Assembly (NCBI GenBank): GCA_007124475.1
Contig: SLFB01000202.1
Coordinates: 1 to 7,148 of the forward strand
Direction: 5' to 3'
DNA: 7,148 nt
Source of the DNA: Vibrio sp.
Lineage (GTDB): Bacteria; Pseudomonadota; Gammaproteobacteria; Enterobacterales; Vibrionaceae
Positions 1 to 5,442 of this stretch are shown here, in pieces. Below the pieces are notes generated by a model that was not told the DNA's origin, searched no databases, and saw only the letters and a program-made list of their open reading frames with translations. Numbering within the stretch: position 1 is the first letter of the stretch; every line of letters begins with the position of its first letter. The position numbers and the translations under genes were made by a program.

Positions 1-47
1 ATTACCTGTGCTATCACTAGTCTTAACCAGTCGATAGACAACCCTAC

Positions 48-124
48 GCGCTCATAGCTCAGCTGGATAGAGTACCTGGCTACGAACCAGGCGGTCGGAG
101 GTTCGAATCCTCCTGAGCGCGCCA
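48..124 (+). tRNA. tRNA-Arg, anticodon ACG
   Basis: A full cloverleaf of 77 bases including an encoded CCA end. The acceptor stem GCGCTCA (48-54) pairs perfectly with TGAGCGC (114-120), with discriminator G121 and CCA at 122-124. The anticodon stem CCTGG (75-79) pairs with CCAGG (87-91) around the loop CTACGAA, putting the anticodon ACG at 82-84. The T arm carries the expected GGTTCGAATCC core. In bacteria A34 of this tRNA is normally deaminated to inosine by TadA so that it reads CGU, CGC and CGA; that is family knowledge. In Vibrionaceae such tRNA-Arg genes often lie in tandem clusters with tRNA-Ser after csrA. The 47 bases before this gene could be the spacer of such a cluster, but they are too short to tell and show no recognisable gene. 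Confidence 0.97.
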
Positions 125-132
125 TCATAGAG

Positions 133-159
133 AAACCTCGCTTAGGCGAGGTTTTTTTT
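133..159 (+). terminator. Intrinsic terminator of the tRNA transcript
   Basis: A perfect 9-bp stem, AAACCTCGC (133-141) with GCGAGGTTT (146-154), closes a four-base TTAG loop. The 3' arm runs into an unbroken tract of eight T residues (152-159). It starts eight bases after the CCA end of the tRNA, so this tRNA is the last gene of its transcript and the oad genes need their own promoter. Confidence 0.93.
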
Positions 160-526
160 ATCCATTCTTTGCTGAACACTTCTTTTGTTAACATTGTTTT
201 AACTTTATTTTTTAATTATTTGTTTTTAATGAATATATTTAGAATTTAGTAACAAACTCACGATTTAATTTTAAATTCACCTTTAAGCTAGGTATATTGA
301 CGATGTAAGAAAGCTAATAGGCGATGTTTACCGTCAGTAATGTGCTTTATTCTATTGGTACCTTGCATACGCTGTAATATTAGCGAGCTTCATTCGAGCC
401 AGGTAAACACTTCTCTTGCCGTTATTCCAATTTGTTTTCCGCTCACCAATTATATGAAAAAGTTGTTTCTATACGATGTTTCTATGATTTATACAGCAAG
501 ATTGAAACACAGATACAGAAAGCAAA
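160..526. other. Long AT-rich intergenic region with no credible gene
   Basis: About 370 bases lie between the tRNA terminator and the oad promoter. Positions 178-300 are very rich in A and T, with runs such as TTATTTTTTAATTATTTG. I see no tRNA, no intrinsic terminator and no convincing coding sequence. A 66-codon frame at 340-540 has no ribosome-binding site, has protein-family-unlike composition and ends inside the oad promoter. A small imperfect inverted repeat, CGCT (370-373) with AGCG (382-385) around an AT core, is visible but not diagnostic. The region may hold upstream activator or nucleoid-protein sites for the oad operon; no specific operator could be assigned by eye. Confidence 0.6.
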
Positions 527-554
527 TTGACAATTTTTAATCAGGCGAGATAAT
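527..554 (+). promoter_or_regulatory. Predicted sigma-70 promoter of oadGAB
   Basis: A perfect -35 hexamer TTGACA (527-532) is separated by 16 bases from GATAAT (549-554), a five-of-six match to the -10 consensus. Transcription would start near 561, giving a leader of roughly 40 bases to the preferred oadG start at 603. It is the best hexamer pair in the whole upstream region and lies directly before the operon. Whether an activator is also needed cannot be seen. Confidence 0.66.
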
Positions 555-590
555 TCACCGCATACGGAATCGATTGTCAGGATGACAGCG

Positions 591-596
591 AAAGGA
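591..596 (+). promoter_or_regulatory. Ribosome-binding site that decides the oadG start
   Basis: AAAGGA at 591-596 stands six bases before the ATG at 603, an ideal distance. The in-frame ATG at 582 has no comparable Shine-Dalgarno sequence. It also lies in a small hairpin, TGTCA (575-579) with TGACA (583-587), that would occlude it. The downstream start yields the MTDIGSLL beginning typical of Vibrio OadG proteins. Confidence 0.75.
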
Positions 597-602
597 TGCA
601 AG

Positions 603-854
603 ATGACGGATATTGGAAGCCTGTTAACCGATGCTGCCACTCTAATGGGAACTGGAATGGCAGTGGTCTTTACTTTTTTAACTCTCTTAGTGTATCTGGT
701 GCGCTTAATGTCGAGATGTTTGCCAGAACAAGCGCCGCCAGAGCTTACTCCCCCCAAGGTTACGCCTAGATCGGCTAACCTTTCTGCTACGGATCCTCAG
801 GTGATTGCCGCTATTTCAGCCGCGGTGCATCTTTATCGAAATTCAAAAGCCTAA
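603..854 (+). CDS. oadG: Oxaloacetate decarboxylase, gamma subunit
   Basis: An 83-residue subunit of the Na+-pumping oxaloacetate decarboxylase. In characterised enzymes it anchors the soluble OadA to the membrane subunit OadB and speeds the reaction, with Zn2+ bound through its C-terminal tail. Visible here are a short N-terminal segment, one membrane helix at about 11-35 ending in YLVRLM, a proline-rich linker at 41-55 and an Ala/Ile-rich amphipathic tail (PQVIAAISAAVHLYR, 65-79) with one histidine (H76). This is the standard OadG architecture and a normal length for the family. The start at 603 is chosen for its AAAGGA site; starting at 582 would add seven residues (MTAKGCK). It is the first gene of the operon, 27 bases before oadA. 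Weak overall conservation is usual for this subunit, and the neighbouring genes make the assignment firm. Confidence 0.93.
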   Translation: MTDIGSLLTDAATLMGTGMAVVFTFLTLLVYLVRLMSRCLPEQAPPELTPPKVTPRSANLSATDPQVIAAISAAVHLYRNSKA

Positions 855-881
855 TTGTTGTATTAAAAGGAGTTTATCAGC

Positions 882-2666
882 ATGTCGACACCACTTGCTA
901 TTACCGATGTAGTCCTACGTGACGCTCATCAGTCACTGTTTGCGACTCGCTTGCGTCTGGAAGATATGCTGCCAATCGCTGCAGAATTAGATAAGGTCGG
1001 TTATTGGTCACTGGAAACCTGGGGCGGCGCAACCTTTGATGCTTGCATTCGCTATCTAGGTGAAGATCCTTGGCATCGTTTACGAGCTTTAAAGCAAGCT
1101 ATGCCTAATACCCCAATGCAAATGTTATTGCGAGGGCAAAACTTATTAGGTTATCGCCATTATGCTGACGATGTAGTGGATAAGTTTGTTGAACGAGCTC
1201 ACGCCAACGGTATGGACGTATTTCGAATTTTTGATGCTATGAATGATGTGCGTAACTTGCAACAGGCGGTGAAAGCGACCATTAAGGTTGGCGCTCACGC
1301 TCAAGGCACACTCTCATATACCACCAGTCCAGTGCATAATATTCAGACTTGGGTGGATTTAGCGAAACGGTTAGAAGATTTAGGCTGTCATTCTTTATGT
1401 ATTAAGGATATGTCAGGCTTACTGAAACCTTACGAAGCAGAAGCGTTGATTTCCCAGATCAAAGCCTCTTGCGCCGTACCTTTAGCATTGCACTGCCATG
1501 CGACCACTGGCTTGTCCACTGCTACCGCAATTAAAGCGGTTGAAGCGGGAGTGGATATTCTCGATACCGCGATTTCGTCGATGAGTCAAACCTATGGTCA
1601 TACTCCAACAGAAACGGTAGTCGCTATGTTGCAAGCCACTGAGCGTGATACTCAGCTTAATCTTGAGCAATTAGCACCGATTGCGGCGTATTTTCGTGAA
1701 GTACGTAAAAAGTATGCTCAGTTTGAAGGGCAACTTAAAGGCGTTGATTCACGCATCCTTATCGCTCAAGTTCCTGGTGGCATGCTCACCAATATGGAAA
1801 GTCAATTAAAAGAGCAAGGGGCGGCGGATCGGCTTGATGAAGTGTTGCAAGAGATCCCAAAGGTTCGTCATGACTTAGGTTATATTCCACTAGTGACCCC
1901 CACTTCACAAATTGTTGGTACACAAGCTGTCATTAATGTGTTAACTGGCGAGCGATATAAAACCATCACTAAAGAGACCGCTGGCGTTTTAAAAGGGGAA
2001 TATGGTGCAACGCCTGCTGAGGTTAACCATGAGTTACAACAAAAAGTTTTGGCAGGTGAGCAAGCCATCACTTGTCGTCCAGCGGACCTTTTGCCAGCGG
2101 AAATGACGTCTTTAACGACTGAGCTATTAGAAAAAGCAAAGCTAGAAAACATAAGTTTAGCAGAGCAAACGATCGATGATGTCTTGACCTATGCACTGTT
2201 TCCTCAGATTGGACTCAAGTTTTTACAGCATCGTGGTGATTCATCCGTGTTTGAGCCCGCGCCGAGTCTTGAGTTATCCGCGATAAACCCAAACAACCAG
2301 CCGCAAGTGAATGAATCACCAACAAGAGTGGAGACTTATAGCGTCAAGGTCGATGGTCAGCTGTATCAGGTGGAAGTCGGCCCACAGGGAGCGCTAAGCT
2401 CGGTGGTTGCCGAGCCGTCATCTTCTATTGATGAAGCCTCTGCGGCTTCTGATGCTGAGCCAGTGTTGGCTCCATTGGCAGGTAATATTTTTAAGGTTTT
2501 GGTGCACAGCGGTACTCAAGTTGAAGAAGGTGATGTGCTGGTTATTTTGGAAGCGATGAAGATGGAAACCGAAATACGGGCCGCGCGAAGTGGTGTTGTG
2601 CAAGCTTTACATGTCAAAGAAGGTGATGCTGTTGCTGTCGGTGTACCGATGCTAAGTCTGACATAG
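882..2666 (+). CDS. oadA: Oxaloacetate decarboxylase, alpha subunit (biotin carboxyltransferase)
   Basis: The soluble 594-residue catalytic subunit, on the cytoplasmic side. It moves the carboxyl group from oxaloacetate to its own biotin, releasing pyruvate; carboxybiotin is then delivered to OadB. Three parts can be read. An N-terminal carboxyltransferase TIM barrel (about 1-270) has LRDAHQSL with D14, the IKDMSG motif with K175 and LALHCHATTG with H204 and H206; in the family these bind the active-site metal, with the lysine carbamylated. Next is a PYC/OADA conserved carboxylase domain (about 285-455, including LVTPTSQIVGTQAV at 337-350). Last is a C-terminal biotinyl domain (about 525-594) with EAMKMET at 557-563, making K560 the biotinylated lysine. 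The linker before it is Ser/Ala/Asp/Glu-rich rather than the Pro/Ala-rich type of Klebsiella. An AAAAGGAG site (865-872) sits nine bases before the ATG. Pyruvate carboxylase subunit B is the nearest relative, but oadG and oadB on either side settle the identity. Confidence 0.97.
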   Translation: MSTPLAITDVVLRDAHQSLFATRLRLEDMLPIAAELDKVGYWSLETWGGATFDACIRYLGEDPWHRLRALKQAMPNTPMQMLLRGQNLLGYRHYADDVVDKFVERAHANGMDVFRIFDAMNDVRNLQQAVKATIKVGAHAQGTLSYTTSPVHNIQTWVDLAKRLEDLGCHSLCIKDMSGLLKPYEAEALISQIKASCAVPLALHCHATTGLSTATAIKAVEAGVDILDTAISSMSQTYGHTPTETVVAMLQATERDTQLNLEQLAPIAAYFREVRKKYAQFEGQLKGVDSRILIAQVPGGMLTNMESQLKEQGAADRLDEVLQEIPKVRHDLGYIPLVTPTSQIVGTQAVINVLTGERYKTITKETAGVLKGEYGATPAEVNHELQQKVLAGEQAITCRPADLLPAEMTSLTTELLEKAKLENISLAEQTIDDVLTYALFPQIGLKFLQHRGDSSVFEPAPSLELSAINPNNQPQVNESPTRVETYSVKVDGQLYQVEVGPQGALSSVVAEPSSSIDEASAASDAEPVLAPLAGNIFKVLVHSGTQVEEGDVLVILEAMKMETEIRAARSGVVQALHVKEGDAVAVGVPMLSLT

Positions 2667-2669
2667 GGG
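2665..2669 (+). promoter_or_regulatory. Ribosome-binding site that decides the oadB start
   Basis: AGGGG at 2665-2669 overlaps the oadA stop codon. It abuts the ATG at 2671 almost directly, which is too close to work well, but lies seven bases before the in-frame ATG at 2677. The downstream codon is therefore the more likely start, giving a 376-residue protein. Overlap with the stop codon suggests translational coupling to oadA. Confidence 0.65.
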
Positions 2670-2676
2670 AATGTTC

Positions 2677-3807
2677 ATGGATGGATTTTTGACCTTATGG
2701 CAGGGGACCGGGATTGCCAATATTGAATTGAGTCAATTGCTGATGATGATGGTCGGCGGTGGATTATTGTTTTTAGCGATAGCAAAAGGCTTTGAGCCGC
2801 TATTATTATTGCCGATTGGTTTTGGCGCTATTTTAGCCAATATTCCTAATGCCGGTTTTACTGACCCCGGTGGATTGCTGTACTACGTTTATAACATAGG
2901 AATCGCATCGGGTATTTTTCCGCTGCTGATTTTTCTCGGTGTTGGCGCTATGACGGATTTTGGCGCATTAATTGCCAACCCTAAAACCTTATGGCTGGGC
3001 GCAGCAGCGCAATTTGGTATTTTTTCTACTCTCTTTGGCGCTATCTTGTTGAACTATGTGCCTGGGATCAGCTTTACCATGGCCGACGCCGCTTCTATCT
3101 CGATCATTGGTGGTGCTGATGGTCCGACCGCTATTTTTCTTACTAGTCAATTATCGCCAGATTTATTAGGCGCAGTAGCGGTGGCTGCTTATAGCTATAT
3201 GGCATTGGTACCGATTATTCAGCCACCCATTATGCGCGCATTAACAACCCAAAAGGAGCGCGAAATTCAAATGGATCAGTTGCGCCCAGTGAGTAAACGA
3301 GAAAAGATCGTCTTTCCACTCTTGGTATTGCTGATGACCATTTTATTTTTACCTGCTGCTACGCCATTAGTTGGGATGTTTTGTTTAGGTAATTTAATGC
3401 GTGAAGTTGGAGTGGTAGAGCGGTTATCGAAAACGGCGCAAAATGAGCTGATTAATATTGTGACTATCTTCCTTGGTTTAGGGGTTGGCTCTCAGCTACA
3501 GGCAGAAACTTTCTTAAATGTTTCCACTTTAGGTATTTTACTGCTTGGTGCGGTTGCTTTTAGCATTGGGACTGCCAGTGGCGTACTAATGGCCAAGTTA
3601 ATGAACAAGTTGTCCAAGCAAGCGATTAACCCATTACTGGGTGCCGCTGGGGTTTCAGCTGTGCCGATGGCGGCAAGGGTTGTCAATAAGGTTGGCCTTG
3701 AAGCAAACCCACAAAACTTTTTATTAATGCATGCCATTGGACCTAATGTGGCTGGGGTATTAGGATCGGCTATTGCCGCGGGTGTCTTATTGGCTTTGGT
3801 AGGATAA
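2677..3807 (+). CDS. oadB: Oxaloacetate decarboxylase, beta subunit (Na+ pump)
   Basis: The integral membrane subunit, 376 residues. It decarboxylates carboxybiotin carried on OadA and couples this to Na+ export, consuming a proton from the outer face. It has many hydrophobic segments, including about 19-36, 39-57, 104-127, 162-184, 210-230, 283-308 and 351-375; characterised OadB proteins have around nine membrane helices. Key motifs are intact. GGADGPTAIF (from 145) carries the essential aspartate, here D148, and GAAGVSAVPMAARV (322-335) carries the conserved serine of the Na+ pathway (S327). LLMHAIGPNVAGVLGSAIA near the C-terminus is also characteristic. It is the last gene of oadGAB, beginning ten bases after the oadA stop. 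The start at 2677 follows Shine-Dalgarno spacing; 2671 would add two residues. The length matches the short OadB form of Vibrio, as I recall, rather than the 433-residue Klebsiella protein. MmdB/GcdB beta subunits are close homologues, but the OadA partner argues for oxaloacetate. Confidence 0.96.
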   Translation: MDGFLTLWQGTGIANIELSQLLMMMVGGGLLFLAIAKGFEPLLLLPIGFGAILANIPNAGFTDPGGLLYYVYNIGIASGIFPLLIFLGVGAMTDFGALIANPKTLWLGAAAQFGIFSTLFGAILLNYVPGISFTMADAASISIIGGADGPTAIFLTSQLSPDLLGAVAVAAYSYMALVPIIQPPIMRALTTQKEREIQMDQLRPVSKREKIVFPLLVLLMTILFLPAATPLVGMFCLGNLMREVGVVERLSKTAQNELINIVTIFLGLGVGSQLQAETFLNVSTLGILLLGAVAFSIGTASGVLMAKLMNKLSKQAINPLLGAAGVSAVPMAARVVNKVGLEANPQNFLLMHAIGPNVAGVLGSAIAAGVLLALVG

Positions 3808-3881
3808 GCGGCAAGAGTAATATCCCCATCCTGCTTGAAGCTGCATGGGTGTTGGCTGCAACTCCAAGTTGTTTGGGTATA
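3808..3881. repeat. Probable dispersed intergenic repeat (GCGGCAAG ... GGGTATA type)
   Basis: This stretch begins GCGGCAAG one base after the oadB stop codon and ends TTTGGGTATA. In between are a CCCC block, TTGGCTGCA and CCAAGTTGTTTGGGTATA. The pattern resembles short non-autonomous repeats that I recall from intergenic regions of Enterobacterales and Vibrionaceae, which also start near GCGGCAAG, contain GCAGCCAAC-type segments and end in CTTG...GGGTATA. Imperfect folding is visible: CCCAT with ATGGG around a GCTTGAAGC core, and a perfect CAACT/AGTTG hairpin with a three-base loop. Only one copy is present, so repetition cannot be shown here. The element does not encode a protein. Confidence 0.45.
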
Positions 3882-3934
3882 TCTGTTATTGTAAGTTGTT
3901 TTGCGCTAACTCGGCTCCTTATCGGCACAGAGAG

Positions 3935-3964
3935 TTCACAATTGGTTATAAAATGATATATATT
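3935..3964 (+). promoter_or_regulatory. Candidate promoter for the oxidoreductase-yqaA-M16 unit
   Basis: TTCACA (3935-3940) and TATATT (3959-3964) each match the sigma-70 consensus in five of six positions and are 18 bases apart. TATATA at 3957-3962 would give a 16-base spacer but a poorer -10. Initiation would fall near 3971, inside the 5' arm of the adjoining terminator hairpin, about 46 bases before the ATG at 4017. The TATAAAATGATATA stretch is an AT-rich melting region. This is a hexamer-level prediction only. Confidence 0.42.
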
Positions 3965-3965
3965 C

Positions 3966-3990
3966 AAAGAGATGCTTCGGCATCTCTTTT
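3966..3990 (+). terminator. Intrinsic terminator after oadGAB with a cUUCGg loop
   Basis: A perfect 10-bp stem, AAAGAGATGC (3966-3975) with GCATCTCTTT (3980-3989), closes an extra-stable TTCG tetraloop on a C-G pair. The 3' end gives only TTTT (3987-3990) before CGCTG, so the U-tract is short and some read-through is plausible. It lies about 160 bases after the oadB stop and 26 bases before the next start codon, and probably ends the oad transcript. The A-rich 5' arm allows partial function on the minus strand, but no minus-strand gene ends here. Confidence 0.82.
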
Positions 3991-4016
3991 CGCTGCTAGC
4001 AATAGGAATTTAACAC

Positions 4017-4964
4017 ATGGAAAATAAGCAAATCGTCATCGCCCAATTTGGTGGCCCAGAAGTGCTAGAAATACGAAATAGCACGATACCTGAACCAAAA
4101 TCTGGCGAAGTTTTAGTGAAAGTGGCGTTTGCCAGTGTTAATCCTATTGATGTCAAAACGCGGGCGGGGTTAGGTTGGGCGGCCGAACAAAATAAAGATA
4201 AACTGCCATGGGTGCCCGGTTATGATATCTCGGGGCGAGTGATTGGTATTGGATCTGAAGTCGAACAGCTGCAACCTGGTATTAATGTGGCCGGATTTGT
4301 TGGCTTTCCATTACAAGGTGGCGCTTATAGCCAATATATCTGTGTACCAGAGAAAGATCTGAGTATTGTGCCTGATTCTGTAACCTTAGAAGCGGCAGCT
4401 GCGCTACCTCTTGCTGGGCAAACCGCGGTTCAAGCATTAAATAAAGCACACATTCAAGAGGGTGAGCGAGTATTGATTCTTGCTGGAGCTGGTGGCGTTG
4501 GTCATTTAGCATTGCAAATTGCACTAGCAGCGAAAGCGGAAGTGTATACCACGTGTAGTGAGAGCAATTTAGATTACTTAGCGACCTTAGGTGCTCATGC
4601 GATTAACTATCAGTTTGCGCCGGTTTCACAGCGCCTTGAAGCGGTCGACGTATTGATAGATTTAGTGGGTGGTGACGCAGCTCTTGATGCTCTGAAATGT
4701 TTAAATGATGCAGCAAGAGTGGTGACGGTGCCGACATTGAGCGCTGAATTGATCTGTGAAAAAGCCAAGCTACTCGGCTTTCAAGCAACAGGCATGCTGG
4801 TTGCCCCCAATCCTGAGCAGCTAGATACGATGCTCTATATGGTTGGCGTCGGACTGTTAAAAGTAGAAATTCAACACATTTATCCAATCGACCAAGTTCA
4901 ATTAGCTCATCAACAGATGGCCACGGGGCATACGCGAGGTAAACTCTTGCTTGATATGCAATGA
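4017..4964 (+). CDS. NAD(P)H quinone oxidoreductase-like MDR protein (zinc-free alcohol dehydrogenase family)
   Basis: A 315-residue soluble oxidoreductase of the medium-chain dehydrogenase/reductase superfamily, zeta-crystallin/quinone-oxidoreductase branch. An N-terminal GroES-like catalytic domain (about 1-125) has PEPKSGEVLVKV and VNPIDVKTR (41-49), both typical of this branch. The GHE zinc motif of true alcohol dehydrogenases is replaced by GYD (68-70), and the structural-zinc cysteine cluster is absent, so the enzyme should be metal-free. The Rossmann nucleotide-binding fold follows, with LPLAGQTAVQAL (130-141) and the dinucleotide loop AGAGGVG (156-162). The C-terminus GHTRGKLLLDM is also characteristic. 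NADPH preference is likely but cannot be read with certainty. The true substrate is unknown; quinones or enones are usual for the group. The AGGA at 4004-4007 stands nine bases before the ATG. It is the first gene of a second unit and overlaps the next gene by four bases. Confidence 0.88.
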   Translation: MENKQIVIAQFGGPEVLEIRNSTIPEPKSGEVLVKVAFASVNPIDVKTRAGLGWAAEQNKDKLPWVPGYDISGRVIGIGSEVEQLQPGINVAGFVGFPLQGGAYSQYICVPEKDLSIVPDSVTLEAAAALPLAGQTAVQALNKAHIQEGERVLILAGAGGVGHLALQIALAAKAEVYTTCSESNLDYLATLGAHAINYQFAPVSQRLEAVDVLIDLVGGDAALDALKCLNDAARVVTVPTLSAELICEKAKLLGFQATGMLVAPNPEQLDTMLYMVGVGLLKVEIQHIYPIDQVQLAHQQMATGHTRGKLLLDMQ

Positions 4965-5422
4965 TAGTATGGTTTGATAGCGGATTTACCTATCTAGCCG
5001 AGCTATTTTCTTCCTCAGCGCTATGGGTACTGTTTGTTGTTAGTTTTTTAAGTGCGACTTTATTGCCTGGTGGTTCAGAGGCGGTACTGATTGCTACTCT
5101 CTCGCTGGCTTCCTATTCTCCATGGCTAATCATTATCATCGCAACCTTAGGTAATTCTTTCGGTGGAATGACTAATTATTGGTTAGGTTTGTTGTTACCC
5201 AATCGAACTCAAGATGAAAAGCATGGTCATAGAGCCATAAAATGGTTACAAAAATACGGTTATTGGGCGCTGTTTTTTAGCTGGTTACCCGTTATTGGCG
5301 ATCCTTTATGCTTAGCCGCTGGCTGGTTAAGGATGCGAAGCCTGTGGGTTTTTAGCATTATTTTATTCGGTAAGATGTTTCGTTATTGCTTATTAACGGC
5401 AATTTTTTACGGTCTCTTTTGA
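4961..5422 (+). CDS. YqaA/DedA-family inner-membrane protein
   Basis: A 153-residue polytopic membrane protein of the YqaA group within the DedA/VTT (SNARE-associated) superfamily. Recognisable features in order are FLSATLLPGGSEAVL (29-43, a re-entrant or helical segment), LGNSFGGMTNYWLG (63-76), a charged cytoplasmic-type loop (about 80-97), and KYGYWALFFSWLPVIGDPLCLAAGWLR (98-124, the signature region with an F-x-P-like turn and GDP). The final helix contains GKMFRY (137-142). Length is close to the roughly 140 to 150 residues usual for YqaA. Larger DedA proteins affect membrane homeostasis and lipid-carrier recycling; no firm function is known for YqaA itself. Its ATG overlaps the oxidoreductase stop as ATGA and has no clear Shine-Dalgarno sequence, so translation is probably coupled to the upstream gene. 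Twenty bases separate it from the protease gene, without a terminator. Confidence 0.88.
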   Translation: MIVWFDSGFTYLAELFSSSALWVLFVVSFLSATLLPGGSEAVLIATLSLASYSPWLIIIIATLGNSFGGMTNYWLGLLLPNRTQDEKHGHRAIKWLQKYGYWALFFSWLPVIGDPLCLAAGWLRMRSLWVFSIILFGKMFRYCLLTAIFYGLF

Positions 5423-5442
5423 ACGTTTTTTAAGGTGATGGC

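Noticed and set aside
48..159. tRNA-Arg 3' end as an attachment site for an integrated element
   Set aside because: tRNA genes are common integration sites, but no integrase or direct repeat of the tRNA end is present, and the flanking genes are housekeeping-type with matching composition.
187..204. Possible ArcA box (GTTAAC followed by TTTTAAC)
   Set aside because: The match is weak in a region of general AT-richness and lies over 300 bases from the promoter, so it was not listed as a site.
353..380. Possible second oad promoter with TAATAT (375-380) as -10
   Set aside because: No acceptable -35 hexamer occurs at 15 to 19 bases upstream; TTGGTA is only 14 bases away.
340..540. 66-codon plus-strand frame upstream of oadG
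   Set aside because: No ribosome-binding site, low-complexity composition unlike a protein family, and its stop lies inside the predicted oad promoter.
482..757. 91-codon minus-strand frame over the oadG promoter and gene
   Set aside because: It is antisense to oadG, lacks a Shine-Dalgarno sequence and shows no recognisable motif; oadG explains the codon pattern.
3770..4027. Short frames on both strands in the oadB-oxidoreductase gap (3770-3967 minus, 3845-4027 plus)
   Set aside because: They run through the repeat-like element and the terminator hairpin, have no ribosome-binding sites and overlap real genes at their ends.
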